From Lithodes maja (lineage: Eukaryota > Arthropoda > Malacostraca > Decapoda > Lithodidae): 64,000 bases of DNA. Within the stretch, counting starts at the first letter, position 1. Each line of letters begins with the position of its first letter. Shown one piece after another: positions 21,806-34,006 of the stretch. A program made the position numbers and the translations under genes. The notes below the pieces were generated by a model. That model did not search any database and was not told where the DNA came from. It was given only the letters and a program-made list of their open reading frames with translations. Location of the stretch: assembly GCA_037953745.1 (NCBI GenBank), contig JBAKBP010000197.1, forward strand, positions 30,001 through 94,000. Reading direction: 5' to 3'.

Positions 21806-22032
21806 AATTGACCACCTGCGAGTTTCAGGCTATAAGGAGGTTGGAGATTATTACATCGATATTTAGCAGATTTACCGGCAACAATATGGTTGCATTACAT
21901 ATATGAATACATAAAACCATATATAAAAACCTTTCTAACTATCACACGCTCGCATAACATTCAAAATTCAACTAAATATCGATACCTAAAACTCCAACTT
22001 CCTTATAGCTCGAAACTCGCAAGTGGTCAATT
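21806..22032. repeat. Imperfect inverted repeat, about 60-bp arms
   Basis: The left arm (21806-21866: AATTGACCACCTGCGAG ... ATCGATATTTAG) is repeated in reverse at 21971-22032 with a few differences, spacer about 105 bp. It could be a small foldback or hairpin element. No TSD was identified. A shorter perfect hairpin (CAATATATCTCTA / TAGAGATATATTG) lies near 22365-22400. Confidence 0.65.
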
Positions 22033-22472
22033 ACAAAATAATGTTCTGAGGGAGGTGTGAGGAATTGAAAAGGCATCGAAGTTTGCCAGAAATGACATAG
22101 GTATAAAAGGTAGCAGTGACGATTGAGAGAGGCGAATAATTGAGAAAACATTCAAGTTGGAAGAGAGGTATTAAGCCAATTTGTGGACGAGGTATGAAAG
22201 GTATACATTATATGAGAGCTGAAGCTGTCTTTATATACGGAGGAATCTTATTGGAATTATTATGCACAGACAGAGCAGATAGATGAATGTGAGAGGATTG
22301 ACTGATAAATATAAACACATAGGAAAATGGATATCAAGTGAATCTTGAGAATTTGACTATAATTCAATATATCTCTAACATTATTATAGAGATATATTGA
22401 AGAACATGACAAGATCAAGATACATTAAAATAACATAAGAAGCATTGAATTAGTAGGCTACAATTTACAATT

Positions 22473-22474
<2 letters not shown>

Positions 22475-22529
<55 letters not shown>

Positions 22530-22925
22530 GTATGACTTAAATTGTTTCAAACCCCGTGTGTCCAGATATGTTTGCTCGAACGTTCCTTGGTGTTAGCCCT
22601 ATCACTCTTTTAACTCTGGGGGAGGCACTCGTCACAGGCAGTTTTGCCTTCTGTCTCCCTCATCCACATAGAAAACAAAATACATATACACACAAAAATA
22701 TACATAAATTATCTATCTAACTCCCTTTCTCGCACAATATGATACAAACACCCACACACACACGGTACAAATCCATACAGCCATACACACACACAAACAC
22801 ACACACACCCACACAAACACGGCACAAATCCCCACAACCAAACATCCAGTACACACCATAACATACCCACACCCATACATACATATATATAATCATAGCA
22901 TAATACCATACACACACACACGAAA
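22475..22925. repeat. (CA)n and CA-rich sequence
   Basis: Pure (CA)n at 22475-22525, then a CA-rich stretch at 22740-22920. The intervening and following sequence (to 23145) has no gene seen. Confidence 0.85.
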
Positions 22926-23148
22926 ATACACCTAGTAAGCATAAGTAAAACACCTCCACAAACCCACCAATCAGAGAGGCTTCCCCCTAACAAGCCCAAC
23001 AGATACGACGCTCGTGATAAATTCTTACTTCCGTTCCATAAAATTATGTAAATTATTTTGATAGAGGGGAGCGACGGGAGGGCAAGGGAGAGGGGAGGGA
23101 AGGGGAACTAGAGGGAATGGAAGGAATTGTGTGAGGGGAAGGGATGGA

Positions 23149-23375
<227 letters not shown>

Positions 23376-24195
23376 TGAAGAATATTGGTACCTTAGATAA
23401 AATATGCGAATCAGGAAGAAAGATAAGACGAAAGGGGAGGAAATAAACAACAACAAAGACAAATTAGAAGTGGGTAGAAGGAGACATTAGAGAAGCAACA
23501 ACAGAAGAAGACAAATATATATTGCAACAAATGAGGAGGGGAAGAAAGAAAAGAAGTACAAGACGAAGACAGAGACAAACAAAGAAAAGAGAGGACAGGC
23601 AGAGAACGAAGAAATAAAATGTGTAGACGAAAGAGGAGGAGAAGAAACGGGAGAAGGAGACGGCGAAGAAAGAATAGAAAGAAGAGGAAAAAGAGAGGGA
23701 GTAAGTAAAGGAAGAAGCAGATAAAGAATAAGAAGTAAACGAGAGCTGGAACATAAAGAAGGGGAACAAATATACACAGGCCAAAAAGACAGAACAAGAA
23801 ACGGAGTAGCAAAAGAAGAGATTGAAACTCCAAGATGAAAAGGAATTAGAGAGAACTAAACAAAAAAATATGGAAATTAAGGGACATATACAAGAATATA
23901 GAAGTACAAATGAGAAAATCAGAGGGAGAAGTCAATAACTAAAATAACAAATACAAAACAAATGGAGACAGCAAATATAAAGAGAAAGGAAGAAAAGAAC
24001 GAAAGGAAAGGAAAATATCACGAAATAGATCCAAAGAAAAACAATAAGGACATGTAGAAGAAAAGGAAGAGAATGATGACAAATAAAAGAAATAAAGAGC
24101 AGAAATAAAAAAAAAGAGGAGAGTTAGCAAAGGAAAGGACGACGAAGAATAAAAAAAACAAAGAAAAGAGTAGGAAGAAGAAAATCGGATTGGGT
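23376..24195. repeat. Purine-rich tract, about 800 bp
   Basis: The plus strand is strongly A/G-biased (AAGAAGAGG-type words) without a strict period. Minus-strand reading frames of more than 100 codons are Leu/Phe/Ser-rich artefacts of the bias. Confidence 0.85.
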
Positions 24196-24202
24196 TCTTC
24201 TC

Positions 24203-24204
<2 letters not shown>

Positions 24205-24251
<47 letters not shown>

Positions 24252-24483
24252 CAACACCCACCCAACATACGCTCCGCCAGGCCCTCTCCGCTCCTCCTTC
24301 CGCGTATAAGCGTCACAAGCAAACGCAAGGTGGCGGTAAAGAGGAATTGAAACCCACCCGAATACGATCAAGGGCCCCCCCCCCCCCCCCAGACGCTCCC
24401 TGATCCCACGGTCGAGGGGGGGAAGAGCACGTTCATTTGTTATCACAGCCTCGACACATGGAGGTTTCGGGAGTAGAGAGACA

Positions 24484-24517
<34 letters not shown>

Positions 24518-24520
24518 TCT
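24205..24520. repeat. (TC)n, C-run and (GT)n(GA)n microsatellites
   Basis: (TC)n at 24205-24247, a C-run near 24376-24390, and (GT)n(GA)n at about 24485-24516. 24520-24850 is unassigned with no gene seen. Confidence 0.85.
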
Positions 24521-24854
24521 AGGATGTTTGGGAAGAGGAGCTGGAGTAGTATGTTTTCTTCTCTCGTCGGAGCTACTCAACTTGTGGGAGGGTAGAACAA
24601 AATATATACGCACGGATTATCTGAGCTATTATTTCGTCATTTCTTTCTACGTTTGTTTTCTTTTTCTAATGGATAACGTTGTACTGTAATTTGTTAGAGG
24701 AATTGCATTTGTAATAGTTAGTATTGTTAGGCAGGCAGTTTGGATGGTTGAAATAATACTTTCTAAGGCTTTGTGAACTGTTTCGACATTCTTGAGTCCT
24801 TGATGTTGGTGGTTATATTAATGCTTGCCAAAGACAATTATTTTATAGATTAAG

Positions 24855-25085
24855 GGGGGATGGGCCGGTTTTCTGGACCAATTTCTCCCTCATGTTTAGC
24901 CCCATTAGTGTTCAGATGTTAAAATGTTTGCCCCATTAGTTAGTCGATTTTAAGACCTTTCGCTCCATTTCTTCGTCTTTTCGTGCTATTTAGGTGTCGA
25001 TTTGTTTCCATGGCGAACGATAGTGAGCCTGTGATGTTGGAAGAACCGGCCTTCGGCCGGGACATATTTCTACCGAAAAATGTAC
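24855..25085 (+). repeat. Dispersed repeat, copy 3
   Basis: Same family as 14390 and 16880: 'CCCCATTAGTTAGTCGATTTT', 'AAGACCTTTCGCTCCATTT', 'GCTATTTAGGTGTCGATT', 'GAACGATAGTGAGCCTGTG'. 25086-25360 has no gene seen. Confidence 0.55.
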
Positions 25086-25370
25086 AAATTTATCTAGAAG
25101 GGGGATCTAATGTTTTTTTTTTTTTTTTATTTGATGGAGGTCTAGGGAGGAAACTAGAAAAATAACGAATACATCAAAAAATCGCCCAAAACGTGAACCA
25201 TCTCCCCCTAAAGTTATTTTCACAAACACTTTGAGTGGTTGGAAAAAGTGTTTATAGAGTTTCTGGATTTGTTATAATTCTGGTGTCTATGATTTCGGAG
25301 AAGGTTGTCATATTCTTTGTCAGATTTATTTACTTATTTATTTATTTATATATGTCTTCGTCTGTCTTCG

Positions 25371-25446
25371 TGTCTTCGTGGTGCAATGCATAAGTGTGTT
25401 GATTTTCGATGTGAGCATCCTAGGTTCGAATCCCCGGACTGCCACA
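25371..25446 (+). repeat. tRNA-like sequence
   Basis: TCGTGGTGCAATGCATAAGTG (A-box-like) and CTAGGTTCGAATCCCC (B box) are spaced as in a tRNA, and the segment ends GGACTGCCA. It is probably a tRNA pseudogene or SINE head. The anticodon arm is poor. Confidence 0.45.
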
Positions 25447-25505
25447 TGTGTTTGTTAATTTCATGAATCGAGTTTAGGAGTAAAGTTGGTTGGTGGAGAG
25501 AACAT

Positions 25506-25828
<323 letters not shown>

Positions 25829-26119
25829 TGTTTTTTCTTTTTTTTCCTGAACTGTTTTCTTTAATCTGGAGTTTATGATTTGGGAAAGTTGTAACGTCCT
25901 TCCCACCTTCCCATGAAGAAATATGCAAGCAAGACAAAAAAAAAAAAAAAAAAAAAATCTTCAACTCCAAGGCCCGTGACACACTAAATGTAATATTCTC
26001 CATTAATCAAAATATACATATAATGAGAACTGAAGACCTAAATAATTATATATTCAAGCTGCAAGCTACACATATAACAAATCAATTGAACGGATGAAGT
26101 AATATCTAAACTGCACCGA

Positions 26120-26768
26120 TAAATCAAGAAACTACACCAAAACATGAAGTATCCACCTTAGAAATAGTGAACACAAAGTCAACCTAAATCAAGAAACTAA
26201 CCAAAACATGAAGCATCCACCTTAGAAATAGTGAACACAAAGTCAACCTAAATCAAGAAACTACACCAAAACATGAAGCATCCACCTTAGAAATAGTGAA
26301 CACAAAGTCAACCTAAATCAAGAAACTACACCAAAACATGAAGCATCCACCTTAGAAATAGTGAACACAAAGTCAACCTAAATCAAGAAACTACACCAAA
26401 ACATGAAGCATCCACCTTAGAAATAGTGAACACAAAGTCAACTTAAATCAAGAAACTACACCAAAACATGAAGCATCCACCTTAGAAATAGTGAACACAA
26501 AGTCAACTTAAATCAAGAAACTACACCAAAACATGAAGGATCCACCTTAGAAATAGTGAACACAAAGTCAACCTAAATCAAGAAACTACACCAAAACATG
26601 AAGCATCCACCTTAGAAATAGTGAACACAAAGTCAACTTAAATCAAGAAACTACACCAAAACATGAAGCATCCACCTTAGAAATAGTGAACACAAAGTCA
26701 ACTTAAATCAAGAAACTACACCAATACATGAAGCATCCACCTTAGAAAGAGTGAACACAAAGCCAATA
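26120..26768. repeat. 65-bp minisatellite, ten units
   Basis: Unit starts TAAATCAAGAAACTACACC and ends AACACAAAGTCAACC. Units differ by only one or two bases (CCT/CTT at the junction, CATCC/GATCC), indicating recent homogenisation or expansion. Confidence 0.93.
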
Positions 26769-27110
26769 CAAAGAAACCAAAAAGATCCCGGGCGTCTGCA
26801 ACTTCCCAGCCCCCGTGCAACATAGATTTGCCGTCGATAATGCAAGAATAATATCCAATCTGCTTTATTCTCCGGGTCCAACACGGCGGCTCAAAGGCGG
26901 AATTGAATCTAAAGGCGTCCAAATGAAAATGTGGACTGATGTATCCCAGGGGAGGGTTTGTGGGAACGCCGATCGTGGGGGTAATAGATAATGGGGTTGT
27001 AGTCTCGCGAGCAATTGTTGTTGTTAATGATGTTGGTGAGAGTTTAAGGGGGGAAAAGTGTCTAGCCCTTTTTGAGTTACAGAGGTTAGGGTTCAAGATT
27101 TCTGGACTAC
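26769..27110. other. GC-richer single-copy-looking island
   Basis: Not recognised. It is free of simple repeats and GC-richer than its surroundings, with a minus-strand open frame (about 126 codons, 26716-27096) that begins in the minisatellite and has no domain I recognise. Possibly an exon or conserved non-coding block. 27111-27690 has nothing I can assign. Confidence 0.35.
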
Positions 27111-27693
27111 CTATTTGAGACAGGGTATAGAATATCTCCCGCTATGACCTACACCACCACATCCAACCTCACCAGATTTAATACTCTAACCATCCCAGCA
27201 TATGCGAGAACCACCACCCGGATTCACATTTGGGGTCAGAGTCGTGTTCTTTAAATTAACTTATACAGTATACCAGCATACCTTATTATGCATAATTTAA
27301 TACTTGCTACGATAAAGTCTCCTCAGTACATATTATAGTACATTTCCAATATATGTTCTACTGCTTCCCCAGTTCCCTTCCTTGCTTCGAGGCAATAGGT
27401 GTTCAAAATTATAATTGTTTGTCTGACTTTTCCTATATTAAGGTTGTACCATGTCAGATCAATTTATATATCAGACTTATCTTGGTGTAGGTGCGACCGT
27501 TCTAAATATTAGATCATAACACACTCTAACATTAATAACTTAGGTCTTTGTCCGAGCCCCAAAGGTCATCTTTAGTGGAGGAAGAATAGGTTTATGAATT
27601 TCAGAGGACCTATATAAGATTCAGCAGCCTTTATTGTATATTAGCGCCGTATATCGAAACATTGAAGCATAAAAGGGTTATTAAGATCAAAAT

Positions 27694-27786
27694 CTCTCTC
27701 TCTCTCTCTCTCACACACACATACACACACACTGACATACACACACCCTGACATACACACACCCTGACATACACACACACACACAA
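27694..27786. repeat. (CT)n(CA)n microsatellite
   Basis: CT run followed by ACACACACTGACAT repeats. Confidence 0.88.
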
Positions 27787-27924
27787 ACGATGAATATTAA
27801 AGGGTTATCCATATGGCAAGAGAAGGCAAACAGGCACAGCAAACCAAAACATAGAGGAATTGGAAACGCAAACCAACCACTGGCCCAGAACTGAAGCTCT
27901 AACAGGTAGACTACACAGCTAAAC

Positions 27925-29271
27925 AAATAGACAAACTAAACAATAGACAACAAACAACTAAATAGACAACAGACAGCAAAATAATAGACCATAACAACAA
28001 AATAATAGACAACAGACAAGTAAATAATAGACAATAGACACCTAAATAAACAATAGACCACTAAATAACAATAGCCAGACTACTAAATAATAGACAAGAC
28101 ACTAAATAATAGACAACAGACACTAAATAATAGACAACATACACTAAATAATAGACAACATACAACTAAATAATAGACAACAGAAAACTAAATAATAAAC
28201 AGACAACTAAATAATAGACAACAGACAACTAAATAATAGACAACAGACACTAAATAATAGACAACATACAACTAATTAATAGACAACAGACAACTAAATA
28301 ATAAACAACAGACACTAAATAATATACAACACACAACTAAATAATAAACAACAGACAACTAAATAATAGACAACAGACAACTAAATAATAGACAACAGAC
28401 AACTAAATAATAGACAACAGACACTAAATAATAGACAACAGACAACTAATTAATAGACAACAGACAACTAAATAATAAACAACAGACACTAAATAATAGA
28501 CAACAAACAACTAAATAATAGACAACAGACAACTAAATAATAGACAACAGACAACTAAATAATAGACAACAGACACTAAATAATATACAACAGACAACTA
28601 ATTAATAGACAACAGACAACTATATAATAAACAGACACTAAATAATAGACAACAGGCAACTAAATAATAGACAACAAACAACTAAATAATAGACAACAAA
28701 CAACTAAATAATAGACAACAAACAACTAAATAATAGACAACAGACAACTAAATAATAAACAACAAACAACTACATAATAGACAACAGACAACTAAATAAT
28801 AGACAACAGACAACTAAATAATAGACAACAGACAACTAAATAATAGACAACACACTAAATAATAGACAACAGACAACTAAATAATAGACAACAGACAACT
28901 AAATAATAGACAACAGACAACTAAATAATAGACAACAGACACTAAATAATAGACAACAGACAACTAATTAATAGACAACATACAACTAAATAATAGACAA
29001 CAAACAACTAAATAATAGACAACAGACAATTAAATAATAGACAACAGCCAACTAAATAATAGACAACAGACAACTAAATAATAGACAACAGACAACACTA
29101 AACAATAGACAACAAACAACTAAATAATTAACAACAGACAACTAAATAATAGACAACAGACAACTAAATAATTAGCAACAGACAACTAAACAACAGACAA
29201 CTAAATAATAGACAACAGACAAGTAAACAAATAAACAGACAACTAAATAATAGAGAACAGACACTAAATTT
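27925..29271. repeat. 22-bp minisatellite, left part
   Basis: Dozens of units of AACTAAATAATAGACAACAGAC and close variants, some lacking 'AACT' or with ATAAAC. The array is split by a SINE at 29273-29776 and resumes after it, so both parts are one locus. Confidence 0.92.
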
Positions 29272-29272
29272 A

Positions 29273-29776
29273 GGGGAGGTGTGGTGGAGTGGTCATGCCA
29301 CTGGATTGGTAATCCAATGGACCCGGGTTCAAATCCCGATATGTCAATGGGAAGATATTATTGGGATTGAATTTGTGCTGTACCTAGTATCAGTGCATTA
29401 CCACAAAGCCCACCGAAATGCCAAAAAAATACCCTCATTGTTCCCTGATTAAATAACACTGTATGAATATTCCCATATTCAAAATATGTTACAGGGGGAC
29501 AATGCCTAGTGAGTTCACTTCTCAATAGGTGGCGTTCTGAGAGTGAGGGTCTGACTCTGGAGGGTGAGACGGTGAAGCACTTGAGCGAAGCAACCAGCCG
29601 CTTCAGAGATGGAGCTGCTTTGAGCCATGATGGATGCTTCACATGTCTCACTCCCCAGGCTGGAACAAGACCTCACGGGCTTCACCGTGTTGAGCGGTGG
29701 AATGTACAGGCTCTCAGCCTATGCCCGAGAGGGAGTAGTTGGAATATAGAAAAAAAAAAAAAAATAAAAAAAAAAA
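29273..29776 (+). mobile_element. Full-length tRNA-derived SINE
   Basis: The head GGGGAGGTGTGGTGGAGTGG contains a perfect A box (TGGTGGAGTGG), and GGTTCAAATCC is a perfect B box, as needed for internal Pol III transcription. A body of about 400 bp ends GGAATATAG plus an A-tail. Three more copies lie in this window (1104, 6190, 58907). It encodes nothing, and short frames inside it are incidental. It needs a LINE partner, which I cannot identify: the CR1s here end in CTTTGTACTC repeats, not A-tails. Confidence 0.88.
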
Positions 29777-29962
29777 TAATAAACAACAGACACTAAACAA
29801 TAGACAACAGACACTAAACAATAGACAACAGACAACTAAATAATAGACAACAGACAACTAAATACTAGACAACAGACAAGTAAACAAATAAACAGACAAC
29901 TAAATAATAAACAACAGACAACTAAATAATAAACAACATACAACTAAATACACAATAGGCAA
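29777..29962. repeat. 22-bp minisatellite, right part
   Basis: Continuation of the array interrupted by the SINE, with the same unit and slightly more diverged spacing. Confidence 0.88.
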
Positions 29963-29976
29963 CCAAGTAGTGACGA

Positions 29977-30011
<35 letters not shown>

Positions 30012-30643
30012 CAAAATCGTACCCGAAAAATAAAAAAAAAAAAACGACGGAGGAACTTTAAGTAATTGACCAAGCAGATACAATGACATGACTACTATGC
30101 ATCCAATAATTACAGTAGATGACGAACATAAACGATAACTAAACCGAACATCTATTCTATCTATTCTATATACTCAGGCCTAATCCCCACTTTTCCTATT
30201 GGTGTCCCTTTGTTTTTCCTTCTTTTCCTTTTTTTTTAGGGGGGGGGGGGAGGGGGGATGGCCGACTCAAGACAGAGCCTAAATAGGGACAACACAACAT
30301 ACATCCAATATATAAATGACAAACATAAACAAAACAGTCAAACTGCAGCCAATCAGACAACAACGACGCAATTACCCCCCCCCCCCAACCCCCCACCGTG
30401 TGTGACACGAAGAGTAATGAGGAGACTAATTATGTGATCGATAGAAGGCAATTAGGAGTTAATTATAGAGGAGGAACAGATGACAAGATAGAATAGGAGA
30501 TTATGAGGATGGGGAGAAGGAAGAATACTAGAGAAGATGAATGTGTATCTGATGAAGAAATAACTAAGTGCTGTCAATTAGTACAGCCAGACAGACAGAT
30601 AGGAATAGATAGATAGATAGATAAATATAGATTGATATATACA

Positions 30644-30683
<40 letters not shown>
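29963..30683. other. Unassigned stretch with (GA)n, G/C runs and (TA)n
   Basis: (GA)n near 29980-30008, a G-run at 30238-30256, a C-run at 30375-30395, GATA repeats near 30607 and (TA)n at about 30642-30683. No gene seen. Confidence 0.6.
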
Positions 30684-30685
<2 letters not shown>

Positions 30686-30901
30686 TGATTCAGTAACCCT
30701 TTTCATAAATTTAATGGCAAATTCGGGAGACAAAAATAAGACTAATTTACTCTATGACCCTTAGGGTGAGTCTTTGATATGATGGAGATATTACACCTTT
30801 AAAGTTATCGATAGATAGAAAAGAAACAAATCTAAGGAATGAGAATGAAAATGTCGTTGCTAACTGGGAGGGTAGCGTAACCAAGACTTGGTATCAAAAT
30901 G
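30684..30901. repeat. Left arm of a 218-bp inverted repeat
   Basis: Begins GGTGATTCAGTAACCC immediately after (TA)n and is repeated in reverse at 36280-36497 with few differences. It abuts the 3' tail of the CR1 copy that starts ten bases later. Confidence 0.85.
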
Positions 30902-31142
30902 GCTGCATACGGTACAAAGGAGTACAAAGGAGTACAAAGGAAATCAAGCAACAACAGGTCTAGTGACCCTTCTAGGCTGCTTGTCCTCCAAAACACTGAG
31001 GATCAAGTGTCCAAACAGTGGTTTAGAGTGGGTAAGGGAACATTGGAAAGGGAACTACTGCCCTAGAACTAATGTCCGTGGCAGGATTAGGAAGTTAGTA
31101 GGGGACAGATGGGTTAGTAACTGAGGGGGGTATACAATAAAG

Positions 31143-33941
31143 TTATTCATTTACAAACGCAGTCAGTCGCGGGTTTGATGCGAGATATTTGTCTAAGCGG
31201 AGTTTAAATGAATCAACGGTGCTGCAGTCTATAACGTCTCGGGGAAGCCCATTCCACAAGTTGACAACTCGATTGAAGAAGAAATTCTTAGATTCGTGTG
31301 AGTTAAAAGATTTACCAATAATTTTGCAACCGTTTCCCCGTGTGTAATTAGATTGGTCGATAGTGAAGTACTTACTACAGTTCATATTGTCGATGCCTTT
31401 GATGATTTTGAACACTTGAATTAAGTCGCCTCTTAATCTGCGCTGGGTTAAAGGAAATAGATTTAATTCTCTAAGACGCTCTTCGTATGGTTTGTTCTTT
31501 AGGCTAGGTATCATTTTGGTAACTCTACGTTGAACTCGTTCTAGCTTGTTTATATCTTTTTGGTAATAAGGGCACCAGGATTGAACGCAGTATTCCAGAA
31601 GAGGGCGGACTAAGGAATTGTAAAGGGTTAGGATAACTTCTTTGGATTTATGCTCAAATGACCTGCCTATAAAGCCAATTATTTTGTTTGCCTTCTTAAC
31701 AACTTCTGAACATTGTTGACTCGGTTTTAGGTTACTCGATATTGTTACTCCCAGATCGGTTTCTTTGTTTACATTCTTAAGCTGAGTGCCATTCATCGAA
31801 TAGTTTGCTTTCTCATTTAGGTATCCGATATGTAGTACTTTACATTTATCCGCATTGAAACTCATTTGCCAAATTTGGGCCCAACATGACAATTTATCTA
31901 GATTGTGTTGCATATCGTCAACTTGTTCTTTTGAGAGTACGCTATTTGCAATTTTTGTATCGTCAGCAAATTTCGAGACTGTACAGGTGAGACCCTCATC
32001 TATGTCGTTGATGTAAATTAGAAAGAGAATTGGTCCAAGTACCGATCCCTGGGGTACCCCACTACTTACATTGGTCCATTTAGATGCCTTACCGTTTATG
32101 ACAACTCTTTGCTTTCTGTCGCTGAGCCAATTTTCTATCCATTTCAACACACCGTCTTGTATTCCATGCGCTTTTAGTTTTAGCAGTAATCGTTTGTGGG
32201 GAACTTTGTCAAAGGCCTTTTGAAAATCAAGGTATATAATATCTACAGCTTTACTCTCATCGTAGAGGTTGAAGATATCGTGGAAGAAGTCTAAGAGGTT
32301 TGTTAAACAGGAACGTTTTTTACGAAAGCCGTGTTGAGTATCTTTAAGTAAGTTATTTGCCTCTAAGTGATTTACGAGTCTGTCTCTTATGACCGTTTCT
32401 AGCATTTTACATACAATTGAGGTTAAGCTAATTGGACGATAGTTACTGGGTAGGGATTTGCTGCCTTTTTTGAATATCGGTGTTACGTTGGCTAGCTTCC
32501 ACTGATCAGGCATAGTCCCAGACTGCAAGGATTCATTGAATAGCAATGTCAGTGGTTTGGAGAGCTCATCCTTAGCTTCCTTTAGAACTCTAGGTGAGAT
32601 TGTATCAGGTCCAGGCGTTTTATTTACCTTGAGTTTATCTAAACAATTCAATACTTCTCTCTCTGTAACGGTGATATTGCTTAGAACATCTGAATTATCA
32701 ATCTGAATCGGCGATGGTGTAGGGATATCACTGAGGTCTTCGGTTGTAAAAACTGATGCAAAGAAGGTATTGAGGGCATTACTCATTTGTACTTCGTCTT
32801 TGGTGTATTCTCCATTTTCATCAACTAACGGTCCAACAGTTGAAGTAACTACTTTTTTCTTTCTGATATAACTATAGAATTCTTTCGGGTTTGTTTTACT
32901 TTGATTCGCAACATGTAACTCCAGGGTCTTTTTACTTTGCTTAATTAACTTTTTGGCTTTGCGTCGTAGCTCTACAAATTTCACCCGTTCTTCGTCATTT
33001 TGTGAGGATTTTAATCTATCATTAGCAAATTTTTTAGCAAGCAGACAGTCTGAAATATCTTTATTCCACCATTTGGGCTTATCATTTTGGCCTGGACGCC
33101 GTATTTTCGATGGTATGCAGTCTTGCACTGCCTTAAGGTAAGTGGTTGTGAAACACTCCCAAGATGTATTTATGTCGTTATTGTTAGTCAGAAAGCTCCA
33201 GTCAGTTTCTTTAAGTTTTGATTTAAGTTTATGAAAATTTGCTTTCTTGAAATTAGGGACTTTCTCAATGCTGCTATTTGATTTGTTACTAGTAAACTTT
33301 AAAGTGAAAGTTATCGTACGATGGTCGCTGTTACTGAATTCATCACCAACATTCAAATTCTCTATTAATTCTTCTTTTGTTGCGAGTACAAGGTCAAGCA
33401 CATTATTACCACGGGTCGGAGATTGTACAAATTGAAAAAGTGAACTCTCTTGCAAGTTAGCATAGAGGTCGTGTCCAGAGTGTGAAGTAAGAATATCGCC
33501 CCATTTAGTCACGGGTAAGTTGAAATCGCCAAGAATTACGGTATCTTGTATGTTAGTTATTTCTGCAATTTGTTCATAAATTTCACTGTCAGTTTGCACT
33601 GATTGAGATGGCGGTCTGTATAATAAAGCTAGTGTTATTTTAGTTCCTCGTTTATTATTTAATAGTACGTAAGATATGTTTATATTCGCAATTTGAGGTT
33701 TTGACATTAAGACGGGATTAAGACTTTCCTTTATAAAAAACAGAACTCCTCCTCCATTTCTATTGATCCGACTTTTCTCAAACATTGTATAACCAGGAAG
33801 CGTATATTCGGCTAAAAAGTCTCTGTCTTCCGTATTTAACCAAGATTCTGTAATGCCGATTATATCATAATGTTCTGTAAACACGATTTCCTCTAGATCT
33901 GAAAATTTATTGCGTATGCTACGAGCATTTACATAAAACAC
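31143..33941 (-). CDS. CR1 ORF2: APE endonuclease and reverse transcriptase
   Basis: This enzyme nicks target DNA and copies the element RNA at the nick. It starts with the endonuclease: NARSIRNKFSDLEE, ITESWLN (catalytic Glu), GDFNLP (Asp/Asn) and SDHRTI. RT motifs follow: YRPISLTS, GFRKKRSC, YLDFQKAFDKVPH, VPQGSVLGPILF and the active site FADDTKIA. It ends with the CR1-type C-terminal region to TAFVNE. About 930 codons without interruption, full length for the clade apart from an undefined start. The position given begins at GTG. The frame stays open upstream into ORF1, where it is the -1 frame, and no ATG precedes the endonuclease, so initiation by frameshift or reinitiation is likely. Confidence 0.9.
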   Translation of the reverse strand: MFYVNARSIRNKFSDLEEIVFTEHYDIIGITESWLNTEDRDFLAEYTLPGYTMFEKSRINRNGGGVLFFIKESLNPVLMSKPQIANINISYVLLNNKRGTKITLALLYRPPSQSVQTDSEIYEQIAEITNIQDTVILGDFNLPVTKWGDILTSHSGHDLYANLQESSLFQFVQSPTRGNNVLDLVLATKEELIENLNVGDEFSNSDHRTITFTLKFTSNKSNSSIEKVPNFKKANFHKLKSKLKETDWSFLTNNNDINTSWECFTTTYLKAVQDCIPSKIRRPGQNDKPKWWNKDISDCLLAKKFANDRLKSSQNDEERVKFVELRRKAKKLIKQSKKTLELHVANQSKTNPKEFYSYIRKKKVVTSTVGPLVDENGEYTKDEVQMSNALNTFFASVFTTEDLSDIPTPSPIQIDNSDVLSNITVTEREVLNCLDKLKVNKTPGPDTISPRVLKEAKDELSKPLTLLFNESLQSGTMPDQWKLANVTPIFKKGSKSLPSNYRPISLTSIVCKMLETVIRDRLVNHLEANNLLKDTQHGFRKKRSCLTNLLDFFHDIFNLYDESKAVDIIYLDFQKAFDKVPHKRLLLKLKAHGIQDGVLKWIENWLSDRKQRVVINGKASKWTNVSSGVPQGSVLGPILFLIYINDIDEGLTCTVSKFADDTKIANSVLSKEQVDDMQHNLDKLSCWAQIWQMSFNADKCKVLHIGYLNEKANYSMNGTQLKNVNKETDLGVTISSNLKPSQQCSEVVKKANKIIGFIGRSFEHKSKEVILTLYNSLVRPLLEYCVQSWCPYYQKDINKLERVQRRVTKMIPSLKNKPYEERLRELNLFPLTQRRLRGDLIQVFKIIKGIDNMNCSKYFTIDQSNYTRGNGCKIIGKSFNSHESKNFFFNRVVNLWNGLPRDVIDCSTVDSFKLRLDKYLASNPRLTAFVNE

Positions 33942-34006
33942 CTTAAGAGTATTAGAGTTGGATGTTACTGATTGTGCATTGTCTGAATTTTCAGTTCGTA
34001 TTTGAC

